41,691 nucleotides of DNA from a virus: the IMG/VR virus record IMGVR_UViG_3300011113_000653, positions 1 to 41,691 of that record; one strand, given 5' to 3'. A program made the translations under genes and the position numbers. Below are positions 27,820-34,753 of the stretch, in pieces. Every line of letters starts with the position of its first letter. The stretch's first letter is position 1. The notes below the pieces were generated by a model. The model worked only from the letters and a program-made list of their open reading frames with translations. It did not search any database and was not told where the DNA came from.

Positions 27820-28539
27820 ATGATTGAACAAACACTTATAAACAATTTACCAAAATTTTCATTCAAAAGACCTTCTAATAATAAAATTGTATATTTTAGA
27901 CCAATTTTAGTAAAAGAAGAAAAAAAAATATTAATTGCCCAAGAATTAGGCACTCGTAATGATATAATTAAATCCTTGACTGAAATATTAAAATCTTGCT
28001 TTTATGATATCAATATTGAAACATTACCAACTTATGAATTTGATTACTTCTATATTCAATTAAGGAGTAAATCTGTAGGTGAAATAATTGATGCTAAATT
28101 TATATGCCCAGATACTGGTGAAAAAATAAATTTAAATATAAATTTAAATGATATTCAAATAAGTGGATTAGAAAAATTACAAACAAAAGTTAAAATATCA
28201 GACGATATAATATTTGAATTTAGACCTCCATGTTATTCTGATATAATAGATTTTGAACAAAAAAACTTTTCATATGATGATATGATTAAATTAACTGCAA
28301 AATGTTTAGTTAATATTCACAAAAAAGATGAAACAATTGATGCAACAAATTATAATGAAGAGCAAAAAATAAATGACATAATGTTATTAACACAAAAACA
28401 ATTTGCAAAAATTATTGATTTTTATGATAATTTACCAAAATATGAATATCAAATTAGTTATAAAACATCTGATGATGTAGAAAGAAAAATTGTAATATCA
28501 GGTATTGATGATTTTTTCACATTAGCCTCAGTCACATAA
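27820..28539 (+). CDS. gp26: Baseplate hub assembly protein gp26
   Basis: A 239-residue protein of the T4 baseplate protein family (T4 gp26 has 208). Characteristic stretches are IVYFRPILVKEEKKILIAQE near the N-terminus, YEFDYFYIQLRSKSVGEII around residue 80, an insertion with CPDTGEKI, and a helical C-terminal half. The protein is needed for hub assembly. It is probably not a major virion component, but that is from T4. The start is 2 nt after the stop of the tube-fold gene. Neighbouring gp51-like and Lys/Asn-rich proteins fit the T4 order 25-26-51-27-28-29 with rearrangement. Confidence 0.82.
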   Translation: MIEQTLINNLPKFSFKRPSNNKIVYFRPILVKEEKKILIAQELGTRNDIIKSLTEILKSCFYDINIETLPTYEFDYFYIQLRSKSVGEIIDAKFICPDTGEKINLNINLNDIQISGLEKLQTKVKISDDIIFEFRPPCYSDIIDFEQKNFSYDDMIKLTAKCLVNIHKKDETIDATNYNEEQKINDIMLLTQKQFAKIIDFYDNLPKYEYQISYKTSDDVERKIVISGIDDFFTLASVT

Positions 28540-28544
28540 GTTTG

Positions 28545-28727
28545 ATGTCATATTTTGATGTTAATTTTCAATTAATGCAGCATCATAAGTATTCTTTAAA
28601 TGATTTAGAAAATATGATGCCATGGGAAAGAGACATTTATGTGGAGCAACTGAGGCAGTATATAGAATCAGAAAATCTTAAAAATCTACAGGAAGCAGCA
28701 AATAAAAAATCTAGAGGCCCAAGATGA
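28545..28727 (+). CDS. Small hub/tail assembly protein, gp51-like
   Basis: A 60-residue protein from the ATG at 28545; a TTG at 28542 would add one residue and is less likely. The sequence YFDVNFQLMQHHKYSLNDLE followed by MPWERDIYVEQLRQY resembles short proteins that follow gp26 in T4-like phages (F-x-L-x-x-x...S-x-x-x-L-x-x-MPxWER-x-x-Y-x-x-L). They are usually annotated as baseplate hub assembly catalyst gp51 or a tail assembly chaperone. It is far shorter than T4 gp51 (249). It ends ATGA into the next gene. The assembly role is by family resemblance and position only. Confidence 0.6.
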   Translation: MSYFDVNFQLMQHHKYSLNDLENMMPWERDIYVEQLRQYIESENLKNLQEAANKKSRGPR

Positions 28728-29980
28728 AAAGTAAAAAATTACAATTTGAAAAATTAAAAAATAAATTAAAAAATATATTTTTTAGAAAATTAATTCAAGT
28801 TGTAAATAATAGTCCAAAATTAAATTTGCTAAAACAACATTATGATTCTGATAATAATGAAATTGTTGATAATGATAACAAGAAAGAATTAAAAGAAAAA
28901 TCTATTTTTGTTATAAAAAATATTGATAATAAAGATTTTATCTTATCAAATAATCAAAAAATAAATAATTCAAAAAATATTATTATATCAAAAGAAAAAG
29001 AAAATAATATTTCGAAAATATCATTAGATCCTAAAAAATTAACTTCTTCAAATAAAATAAAAGAGTTGTCAAAACCATTTTTATTTAAAAATAATATAAT
29101 AAAAAACAATTTAGTATATGATAAAAAAAATAATAATAATTATATAACTAAGAATTTAAATACTAATAAATTAGATCTAAATAAAACATTTAATGTGTTT
29201 AAAAATTATAATATAAAATTATTACAAAAACCTAATGATGTTAAAAATCTTAAAATTGAAAATATATTTAATCAAAATTTTGAATTAGATAATAAAGATT
29301 TTACAATACCATCAAAAGAACAGTTAAAAATTTTAAAAGATAAATTAAAATTAAATAAAGCAGATATTAATAAAAATAATAAAACACCATTTAATATTTC
29401 AAAAATTAAAAAACCCATTGTTAAAGAAAAAATATCAAAAATATCCAAAAATATATTTACTAATAAAGTTTTAAATTATAATAGATCAAATAATCTTACA
29501 AGTAATATTTTTAATTTTTCTTCTATAAATCCAATTAATATTGATAAAAATAAAACACTTTATGCTTTACCTGCTTATCAAGAAGGTACTGATGGTCCAG
29601 TATCTATGGAATCTATAGGTAAAATACATGCTGGCGAAATGATTCTTAATAAAAAACAATCAGCATCATTTTCAAAAAATTTAATGAAAACTGAACTGTC
29701 ATCAGATCTTAAAATAAAAAGACCACCAACTGATTCAGAACCAGAACAAGAAACAACAGCAAAATTAGAAGCTAATTCTACCAATGAAAATAGTGTTTCT
29801 TCGGCTATTCCAATGGATGATAATGCGAAAGCACTAGCTAAAGATAAAATTTTAAATAATATTCCAAATGAAATATCTAAGCCAGATCTTTTAATAAAAG
29901 AAAAAGTTGAATCACCTCTTTTTATTAATTCAGTTATAAAAAAACAGTCGCTCCCCTCATGGAGAACGACTGTTGGATAA
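28724..29980 (+). CDS. Lys/Asn-rich tail protein with tape-measure-like C-terminal motif
   Basis: A 418-residue protein. Residues 1 to about 275 are low-complexity, dominated by Lys, Asn, Ile and Leu, with no cysteine and predicted mostly helical or disordered. At about 280-315 comes ALPAYQEGTDGPV, then IGKIHAGEMILNKKQS. This type of motif (P-x-Y-x-x-G-T...HAGExVLNKxQ) marks the C-terminal part of tape-measure and related tail-length proteins. It occupies the place of T4 gp29. At 418 residues it would be short for a tape measure, so it may be a tape-measure partner instead. The last codons form the terminator hairpin of the opposing gp32 gene. Confidence 0.5.
   Translation: MKSKKLQFEKLKNKLKNIFFRKLIQVVNNSPKLNLLKQHYDSDNNEIVDNDNKKELKEKSIFVIKNIDNKDFILSNNQKINNSKNIIISKEKENNISKISLDPKKLTSSNKIKELSKPFLFKNNIIKNNLVYDKKNNNNYITKNLNTNKLDLNKTFNVFKNYNIKLLQKPNDVKNLKIENIFNQNFELDNKDFTIPSKEQLKILKDKLKLNKADINKNNKTPFNISKIKKPIVKEKISKISKNIFTNKVLNYNRSNNLTSNIFNFSSINPINIDKNKTLYALPAYQEGTDGPVSMESIGKIHAGEMILNKKQSASFSKNLMKTELSSDLKIKRPPTDSEPEQETTAKLEANSTNENSVSSAIPMDDNAKALAKDKILNNIPNEISKPDLLIKEKVESPLFINSVIKKQSLPSWRTTVG
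29938..29974 (-). terminator. Rho-independent terminator of gp32, inside the opposing gene
   Basis: On the minus strand AACAGTCG and CGACTGTT pair perfectly, with an inner GGAG/CTCC extension and a two-base bulge, followed at once by seven T residues (29944-29938). It lies 20 nt past the gp32 stop. The hairpin arms are also the last codons of the plus-strand gene at 28724-29980. Confidence 0.9.
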
Positions 29981-29994
29981 TAATGGAATATTTT

Positions 29995-30888
29995 TTATGC
30001 GTTCTTGAATTGCTCAAAATAACTCAAGGCATCGATTTCTTCATCAGCAGAATCTTCTACCTTTGGCTTTTGCTTTAGATTTGATGGCTTCTGTTGAAAA
30101 TCAGTTTCATCAATATCTTCAGCTGTCTTTTCATTACCAGCAGTTCCACGAATATCTCCACCTAGAACATCATAAAGACGCTTCTTAAGATCATCATATG
30201 ACTTAAAATTACTTGGAGATACAAATTCTTCAAGAGAATTAAGTTGATTCCAAACACCTTCAATTTTATTGTCATCGCCATTAAAAAGAGCAGTGGATGA
30301 ATCAAATTCTGACTTATCGTAATTTGTATAGCCACCAATCTTACGCATCTTCAACTTGAAGTTACAACCAGTCCACAAATCAAATGGATTGATTGGTTCT
30401 TCATCCTTAAATTCTGGCTTCATCTTTTCTTGAATCTTATCGAAGATTTTTGTGCCATACTTAAAAAGAAATACTTTACCTTCATTCTGAGGATTTGCTT
30501 CATCCTTAATGACAAGAATATTTGAAATGTATGTGGTCTTACGTTTACGATTTCGTGCAATATTTTTATCTTCTTCAGAACCAGTATTCCAAAGTTGTGT
30601 ATTCAATTCACTTACTGGATCCTTTTGATTCATTGTTGTAAGAGAATTTTCGATATACCATCCACCCGGACCTTGAAATGCGTGGGAGAACAACTTTACC
30701 CATGGTGCGTCTGTTCCATTTGCAACTGGCAAGAAGCGAATTACAGCAAAACCATTACCCATCTTATCTGGTTCAGGTCGCCAAAAACGATCATCACGAT
30801 AATCCTTCTTGCTTCCTTCATCAAGCTTCTTAATCAAATCATTAATACTTGTCTTAGACTTATTCTTAAAATCCTTAAATGTGCTCAT
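29995..30888 (-). CDS. gp32: Single-stranded DNA-binding protein gp32
   Basis: A 297-residue protein (T4 gp32 has 301). I start it at the ATG at 30888 (MSTFKDFKNKSK): the 30 codons upstream in the same frame cover a promoter and two hairpins and do not look coding. The OB-fold core shows FAVIRFLPVANGTDAPW, GPGGWYIEN, KRKTTYISNILVIKD and GKVFLFKYGTKIFDKI, all matching gp32. The zinc-binding cysteines of T4 gp32 are absent: the segment reads SELNTQLWNTG where T4 has CPVC. An acidic tail (ADEEIDALSYFEQF) serves for partner binding in the family. Lysine codons near the start are all AAG, unlike the AAA-rich tail genes, consistent with high expression. It binds ssDNA in replication, recombination and repair. 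Confidence 0.95.
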   Translation of the reverse strand: MSTFKDFKNKSKTSINDLIKKLDEGSKKDYRDDRFWRPEPDKMGNGFAVIRFLPVANGTDAPWVKLFSHAFQGPGGWYIENSLTTMNQKDPVSELNTQLWNTGSEEDKNIARNRKRKTTYISNILVIKDEANPQNEGKVFLFKYGTKIFDKIQEKMKPEFKDEEPINPFDLWTGCNFKLKMRKIGGYTNYDKSEFDSSTALFNGDDNKIEGVWNQLNSLEEFVSPSNFKSYDDLKKRLYDVLGGDIRGTAGNEKTAEDIDETDFQQKPSNLKQKPKVEDSADEEIDALSYFEQFKNA

Positions 30889-30902
30889 ATAATCTACTTT
30901 CC

Positions 30903-30944
30903 CCGAAGATCTCCTTCGGTCTAATTTAGCAGGAACTCCCTGCT
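30903..30944 (-). promoter_or_regulatory. Twin hairpins in the gp32 mRNA leader
   Basis: Two 17-nt hairpins with 6-bp stems and 5-nt loops lie in tandem, 8 nt apart, between the sigma-70-type promoter and the gp32 ATG. On the minus strand the first is AGCAGG-GAGTT-CCTGCT (30944-30928) and the second is CCGAAG-GAGAT-CTTCGG (30919-30903). The predicted transcription start is near 30943, so the first hairpin would be at the very 5' end of the mRNA. The second holds an AGGAGA ribosome-binding-like sequence partly in its stem. T4 gp32 represses its own translation through a structured leader; a similar role here is inferred. Confidence 0.7.
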
Positions 30945-30949
30945 TGTTT

Positions 30950-30978
30950 ATTGTACTTTGTTTTAAATACCATGTCAA
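30950..30978 (-). promoter_or_regulatory. Sigma-70-type promoter of gp32
   Basis: TTGACA (30978-30973) and TACAAT (30955-30950) are separated by 17 nt on the minus strand. The -35 box contains the TGA stop codon of gp33. Transcription would begin near 30943, leaving a leader of about 55 nt that consists largely of the two hairpins. Confidence 0.8.
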
Positions 30979-31202
30979 GAGAATGGTAGTCTATTTTTTG
31001 GTTTTCTAATTAAATTAATTTCTAAACCTTCTTTCTCAATTTTTTCAATTAATGGTTTAGTAAGTAATTTAGGTGCAACTGAAGAATCAATTGATGCCAT
31101 TTCAAGATTATGAATAACTGCATCAATATAAGAATATTTATATTTTTTAACTGTATCTTCTACTTTACGAGAGAACTCTTCTTTGGTAATATCGAATATC
31201 AT
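30975..31202 (-). CDS. gp33: Late transcription co-activator gp33
   Basis: A 75-residue protein resembling the short gp33 of T4-like cyanophages. It has an N-terminal helix (FDITKEEFSRKVEDTVKKYK), then SYIDAVIHNLEMASID, then LLTKPLIEKIEKEGLEINLI. The S/T-KPL-x-EKIE-x-E-x-x-x-x-N block is the family mark. T4 gp33 has 112 residues. gp33 binds the RNA polymerase beta flap and links it to the sliding clamp gp45 for transcription from TATAAATA promoters with sigma factor gp55. The gene directly precedes gp32, which recalls the T4 33-59-32 order, without gene 59. The presence of NATAAATA boxes in this window fits its role. Confidence 0.82.
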   Translation of the reverse strand: MIFDITKEEFSRKVEDTVKKYKYSYIDAVIHNLEMASIDSSVAPKLLTKPLIEKIEKEGLEINLIRKPKNRLPFS

Positions 31203-31207
31203 TTTAG

Positions 31208-31215
31208 TCTTTATA
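31208..31215 (-). promoter_or_regulatory. Possible late box TATAAAGA before gp33
   Basis: Minus-strand TATAAAGA (7 of 8 with TATAAATA) lies exactly 5 nt before the gp33 ATG, the same spacing as other boxes here. The surrounding run of TATA repeats means chance is a real alternative. Confidence 0.3.
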
Positions 31216-31236
31216 TATATTTTATAAGGGTTTTAT

Positions 31237-32514
31237 ATGCCAACAGCCGACACTAGTAATAACATTATTATTACAACATATGATGCCACTGCGATACTTG
31301 GAACCGATTACGGAACAAGTGGCACTGGTCTTTCACTTGCACATATTCCAATACAAAAATTAGCATGGGGTACTGAATCTCAAGCATATAGAGTCTCAGA
31401 ATCAACACCACTTCCAGTAAGTATTTTAGGAGTTACTGGTGGATCAAATGTTTTAGGTGTTACTTTTGGAGCCATAACTGGTTCTGTATCTGTTTCGAAT
31501 AGAGCAGGAACATACATTGTTGTAGGTGGCCCAAGTGGTTCAATAAGCGGTTATAAAAGCGTTCCAGTTACTGGTAACATTCAGGGCACTACAAACGGTA
31601 TTTTACTCGGAATAACCGGAACTGTCAATGTCGGAAATACAGTTACTATACAAGGTCTTAGTGGTGGTGTAGCTGTTGGTATTACTGGTGGTAGACCTTT
31701 ATCAAGTTCAAGAGATAGCGTAACAGTCACTGGTTATGTTGGTATATGTGGCGGATTTGGTTTAGCAGCGGCTACAGATAGCGTCAGAGTCTATGGATCA
31801 GATTCAGGTTCAAAGGTCTTGGCGAAGCTCTACGCAAGCGACGGAGCAACCCTCGGGTATTCTGGTGATGCATTAAATGTTAATGTTGTTGGAGCTGGAA
31901 TTAGTGCCACTGTGACTATTAATCCAGTGGTTGGTGTTACAAACGGTAATGGTCTTCCACTTAAAGTTATTGGAAGCGGAGTAACATCAGATAGTCCAAT
32001 TCTTGTAAAAGGTACTATTGGAAGTGGTGCTATCGATGTTACTGCTACTACTGCACTTCCTGTGGGTGTTACTGGTACTGTAGTAATTGATGATACTGAT
32101 ATTATAACTTCTCTTGAATCTACTTCAAAACCAATTGTATCTAATTTAGCATCTATAAAAACCAATACAGCAATTATTTCTACAATAAATGATAAATTGA
32201 GTGCAGGCACAGTATCTGCTAAAATTTCTGAAATAATAAAACCAACAAAACTCTATAGTGGTTTTAAAGATCTATCTTCAACAGCGTCAGTAATTGTAAC
32301 CACATCATCACCATTGAAGAGTGGAGTGCATATCAAAGCACCATTATCAAATACATCTACGATTTACATAGGAAATTCAAGTTTAGCAACAAGTTCAACA
32401 TCTGGATTCCCATTAGATCCAGGCGAATCATTATTCCTAGAAATTGATAATTTAAATAAAGTTTTTGCTTTAGCAAATGTAACACTACAAAAAATTAACT
32501 ACATTGCATCATAA
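31237..32514 (+). CDS. Glycine/valine-rich repetitive beta structural protein
   Basis: A 425-residue protein with no recognised catalytic domain. Residues about 70-310 are imperfect beta repeats of the kind (S/T)-x-(L/V)-P-V-x-V-x-G-(T/V)-x-G (SVPVTGNIQGTTNGILLGITG), suggesting a beta-helical or beta-prism shaft. The last 85 residues (SGVHIKAPLSNTSTIYIGNS, PLDPGESLFLEIDNLNKVFA) look like a virion decoration or appendage domain. They resemble the C-terminus of the 125-residue protein at 38685-39062. An AAGGG ribosome-binding site precedes the ATG. The DNA is richer in G and C than the baseplate operon, especially near 31800-31860, which may point to a different origin. A head-fibre or spike role is inferred. 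Confidence 0.6.
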   Translation: MPTADTSNNIIITTYDATAILGTDYGTSGTGLSLAHIPIQKLAWGTESQAYRVSESTPLPVSILGVTGGSNVLGVTFGAITGSVSVSNRAGTYIVVGGPSGSISGYKSVPVTGNIQGTTNGILLGITGTVNVGNTVTIQGLSGGVAVGITGGRPLSSSRDSVTVTGYVGICGGFGLAAATDSVRVYGSDSGSKVLAKLYASDGATLGYSGDALNVNVVGAGISATVTINPVVGVTNGNGLPLKVIGSGVTSDSPILVKGTIGSGAIDVTATTALPVGVTGTVVIDDTDIITSLESTSKPIVSNLASIKTNTAIISTINDKLSAGTVSAKISEIIKPTKLYSGFKDLSSTASVIVTTSSPLKSGVHIKAPLSNTSTIYIGNSSLATSSTSGFPLDPGESLFLEIDNLNKVFALANVTLQKINYIAS

Positions 32515-33506
32515 TGATTTCAAAATCTAGTTTAAATAAGCAAAATAGACCACAGGGACAAACAAAAGATTTTGTTGCTGTTCGTTCTGATGCTTTCTAT
32601 GGTTTAAAATTTGAAAAGAAAGTATTAGAAACTTCGTCATTTAAAAGAGGTATTGTTGCATCACCAAATTTTATATTTTATGATAATTACACAAAGGTGA
32701 TGGTTGATTTTTCAGATTATAAAAATTCAACATCTGATGATGATATAAAAGAATTTTTTTCTTTAAATTTATCTGGAACTACATTTACTGTAGATCAGGC
32801 TGATTGGTTAAATACACAATTGACAGATAGAAAGATAAATTTATCTGGAACATACACAATAAGTGAATTTAAAAATAGAATATTATTTGCAAATGTTGTT
32901 GATATTGATAATTACACAACTAATGTTTCAAGATATGATAAAAATTATTTTATTGACACACCTAATTTTATTTTACTTGTAAATTCATCACAGGCTGATT
33001 TGCTTGTTACAAAAATTACAAATATTTTTGGTCAAAATTCTAAAAATTCATTTAAATATCTTGGAGCAAATATTGGTGATTATATTTCCACTTCATTATC
33101 AAGTAAAAAATTTGAAATAATCGATTTTTATCTTGATGAAGAGGGAAAAGAAATTATTGAAATAAATGGTGAATTGACTCAACAAGATTTATCAACCACA
33201 TTAACAAATATTACACTTTATGTAAAAAATAAAAATAATATTGATGTAAATTTATTTGATAATATTGCTTTAGGAAATTGTACTATAGCAAACGGTGTAA
33301 ATAGTTTTTGTTTGGATAATCAAACAGAATTACAATGTAATCTGAGAACAGATAAAATTAATGGCGATACGTCAACATTCGTGTTGAATTCATATTGCCC
33401 ATCACAACCAAATTCAGTAAGACAACAAACGGCTGTAGAAAAACTTACCGTAATTGCTGATAATACCGTAAGACTATTGAATAACATGTCATTATCAAGA
33501 CGTTAA
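32514..33506 (+). CDS. Unrecognised, probably structural protein
   Basis: A 330-residue protein that I do not recognise. It begins MISKSSLNKQNRPQGQTKDF, contains mixed alpha/beta segments, and has three cysteines near the end (GNCTIANGVNSFCLDNQTELQC). The C-terminus VEKLTVIADNTVRLLNNMSL suggests a short helix. There is no signal peptide or membrane segment. It starts on the A of the preceding stop (TAATG), so it is translated with the repetitive structural protein upstream and is likely to act with it, perhaps as its base or partner. Its stop shares the TTAA of the convergent gene on the other strand. Function unknown. Confidence 0.6.
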   Translation: MISKSSLNKQNRPQGQTKDFVAVRSDAFYGLKFEKKVLETSSFKRGIVASPNFIFYDNYTKVMVDFSDYKNSTSDDDIKEFFSLNLSGTTFTVDQADWLNTQLTDRKINLSGTYTISEFKNRILFANVVDIDNYTTNVSRYDKNYFIDTPNFILLVNSSQADLLVTKITNIFGQNSKNSFKYLGANIGDYISTSLSSKKFEIIDFYLDEEGKEIIEINGELTQQDLSTTLTNITLYVKNKNNIDVNLFDNIALGNCTIANGVNSFCLDNQTELQCNLRTDKINGDTSTFVLNSYCPSQPNSVRQQTAVEKLTVIADNTVRLLNNMSLSRR

Positions 33507-33721
33507 ATTTTTACTTCTTTTTTTGCAAATATTTCATATCGAATTGCAAAATAATGTTTAAGTTTTTCAACAGTATCTAAAGAATCACATATCACATTTA
33601 AATTTACTTCATCATTTATAACATCATATGATGAAACTTTACATTCAGGTATTTTTTCAATATCTCTCTTTGGTTTTCCGCCAAATAATGTAAAGTTGAA
33701 ATTAAATGTTAATTCATACAT
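33503..33721 (-). CDS. Small conserved-type phage protein, unknown function
   Basis: A 72-residue protein starting at the ATG at 33721 (MYELTFNFNFTLFGGKPK). The upstream in-frame codons to 33766 cover a terminator hairpin and a promoter-like box and are rejected. It has alternating beta strands and a C-terminal helix (TVEKLKHYFAIRYEIFA), with one Cys in each of two strands. No known domain is recognised. An AATAAATA box lies 5 nt before the ATG, so expression is probably late and leaderless. It overlaps the stop of the convergent plus-strand gene by 4 bases. Confidence 0.6.
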   Translation of the reverse strand: MYELTFNFNFTLFGGKPKRDIEKIPECKVSSYDVINDEVNLNVICDSLDTVEKLKHYFAIRYEIFAKKEVKI

Positions 33722-33726
33722 AAAAT

Positions 33727-33734
33727 TATTTATT
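33727..33734 (-). promoter_or_regulatory. Late-type box AATAAATA
   Basis: Minus-strand AATAAATA fits the relaxed NATAAATA late form and sits exactly 5 nt before the ATG at 33721, just past the terminator hairpin of the gene upstream. The spacing equals that of the boxes at 38429, 39989 and 40052. Confidence 0.5.
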
Positions 33735-33744
33735 AATAAACAAA

Positions 33745-33776
33745 AAACCCTCAGTTGATTAATCAACTGAGGGTTT
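33745..33776 (-). terminator. Perfect palindromic terminator
   Basis: A 32-nt perfect palindrome with AAACCCTCAGTTGATT as one arm. On the minus strand it ends GGGTTTTTTG, giving a T-tract, so it should end transcription of the gene at 33791-34138. On the plus strand only three T follow the GGG, so termination there should be weaker. Confidence 0.85.
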
Positions 33777-33790
33777 AATTAAGTATATAA

Positions 33791-34138
33791 TTACTTACGT
33801 TTTGATTCAAGATCTTCTAAACGTGTATAAAGTGCATCTAGTTCATTTTGATACCAACGACAATTTTCATCACTACTCTTATTACATTCATCCTTCAAAT
33901 CATGAATTCGTTGCCAAATTGATGAAATTTGTTGTTCATCATTATATTCATCCTGTAGGATTTTTGTTGGTGATGGTGATGCAAAAGATGTCAAAAGACC
34001 AGAAATACCAAAAATTGCAACACTAGTTAAAACTGCAACACTAGCTACCTGTTGATTCTTAACAACAAATGAAGCAATCAAACCAAATACAAGAATACTC
34101 AAACCAATCAAACTTAAAACAATACTTGAATTACGCAT
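33791..34138 (-). CDS. Small membrane protein with two transmembrane segments and a coiled coil
   Basis: A 115-residue protein. Residues about 5-27 (IVLSLIGLSILVFGLIASFV) and 32-52 (VASVAVLTSVAIFGISGLL) are hydrophobic and look like two membrane helices. The C-terminal half is charged and likely coiled-coil (IWQRIHDLKDECNK, YQNELDALYTRLEDLESKRK) with two cysteines. A strong AAGGAGAT ribosome-binding site precedes the ATG, better than in most genes here. It lies directly after the tRNA-Arg-like gene and before a strong terminator. Topology resembles some holins or membrane-associated phage proteins, but no lysis partner is nearby, so I leave the function open. Confidence 0.65.
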   Translation of the reverse strand: MRNSSIVLSLIGLSILVFGLIASFVVKNQQVASVAVLTSVAIFGISGLLTSFASPSPTKILQDEYNDEQQISSIWQRIHDLKDECNKSSDENCRWYQNELDALYTRLEDLESKRK

Positions 34139-34154
34139 AATATCTCCTTTAAAG

Positions 34155-34229
34155 CACGGGTGATAGGGATCGAACCTACATCATCCAGTTACGGTACTTC
34201 TGCTTAGAAGGCAGAGCCGATACACCCGC
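34155..34229 (-). tRNA. tRNA-Arg(UCU)-like gene with an abnormal D region
   Basis: On the minus strand the acceptor arms GCGGGTG/CACCCGT pair (first pair G-U). A T arm with loop TTCGATC and an anticodon arm TCTGC-CTTCTAA-GCAGA are clear, giving anticodon UCU. Only seven bases (TATCGGC) separate the acceptor from the anticodon stem, so no D arm fits there. Instead 19 bases that look D-loop-like (AACTGGATGA) lie between the anticodon and T arms. Total length, 75 nt, is normal. No CCA is encoded. It may be functional, defective or rearranged. Confidence 0.6.
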
Positions 34230-34254
34230 ATAAAATGCACATGAGTATACACAC

Positions 34255-34282
34255 ATTATACCAAAAATTTAATATATGTCAA
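34255..34282 (-). promoter_or_regulatory. Sigma-70-type promoter of the tRNA-Arg-like gene
   Basis: Perfect TTGACA (34282-34277) and TATAAT (34260-34255) boxes with a 16-nt spacer on the minus strand, about 25 nt before the tRNA. The gene at 33791-34138 would be on the same transcript. Confidence 0.85.
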
Positions 34283-34343
34283 TATGTAAAACTTAAATAC
34301 ATTTATTAAAATATCCAAATAAGTACAAATATAAAAGTTATTA

Positions 34344-34413
34344 TAATAAACCATGATCAAATTTTAATAGCATATGATTTTAGTGCCATTAATAATTTAA
34401 TCATGGTTTATTA
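34344..34413 (-). repeat. Long inverted repeat after the Sm-like gene
   Basis: TAATAAACCATGAT (34344-34357) and its exact complement (34400-34413) form a 14-bp stem around a 42-nt loop. It begins about 10 nt past the stop of the gene at 34424-34753. There is only a weak T-rich stretch beyond it. It may act as a terminator or 3' mRNA protector. The rest of 34231-34423 holds the tRNA promoter and no gene. Confidence 0.6.
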
Positions 34414-34423
34414 CTTAACTAAA

Positions 34424-34753
34424 TTAGTCAAGAGCTAACTTGAGATCTCCAGGTCCAGCAATTTTCTTTTGTGGAATAAAAAGATTATTCAATACAACAG
34501 AAACATAATGATCTTTGAGATCATCCATTGGCTCACCTTCAAACACAACAGCAGACTTAGGAATAGTAATTCCCTCATCTTGCTTCATATATGGCAACCA
34601 ACGAGCAAACATAAGTTTACCCTCTGGGCCAGGAATTAAAATCGCTGGACTTTTAATGACATAAAAAATATCATCATTTGTTACCTTTGTGTCATAGGAA
34701 CAAATAATTTCTTCACCAGAATTTAGACGCAAAATTGTAATATTATCACTCAT
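34424..34753 (-). CDS. Phage Sm-like (LSm) protein
   Basis: A 109-residue protein with an Sm-like start: ITILRLNSGEEIICSYD, where L-x-x-G-x-x-(I/V)-x-(G/C) is the Sm1 strand pattern. VIKSPAILIP and a later Tyr-containing strand (HYVSVVLNNLFIP) follow. Proteins of this look are common in T4-like cyanophages, and an Sm-like protein of putative cyanophage origin has a solved structure in the literature. They are thought to form ring oligomers that might bind RNA; the function in infection is not known. An AAGGA ribosome-binding site lies 8 nt before the ATG. The start overlaps the previous stop as ATGA. Confidence 0.7.
   Translation of the reverse strand: MSDNITILRLNSGEEIICSYDTKVTNDDIFYVIKSPAILIPGPEGKLMFARWLPYMKQDEGITIPKSAVVFEGEPMDDLKDHYVSVVLNNLFIPQKKIAGPGDLKLALD

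Noticed and set aside
30889-30978. In-frame upstream extension of gp32 (30 codons)
   Set aside because: It covers a sigma-70-type promoter and two hairpins; the corrected length of 297 residues agrees with T4 gp32.
33722-33766. In-frame upstream extension of the gene at 33503-33721
   Set aside because: It lies in a terminator palindrome and a late-type promoter box.
33791-34138. Holin call for the two-helix membrane protein
   Set aside because: Topology alone is not enough; no endolysin or spanin lies nearby.
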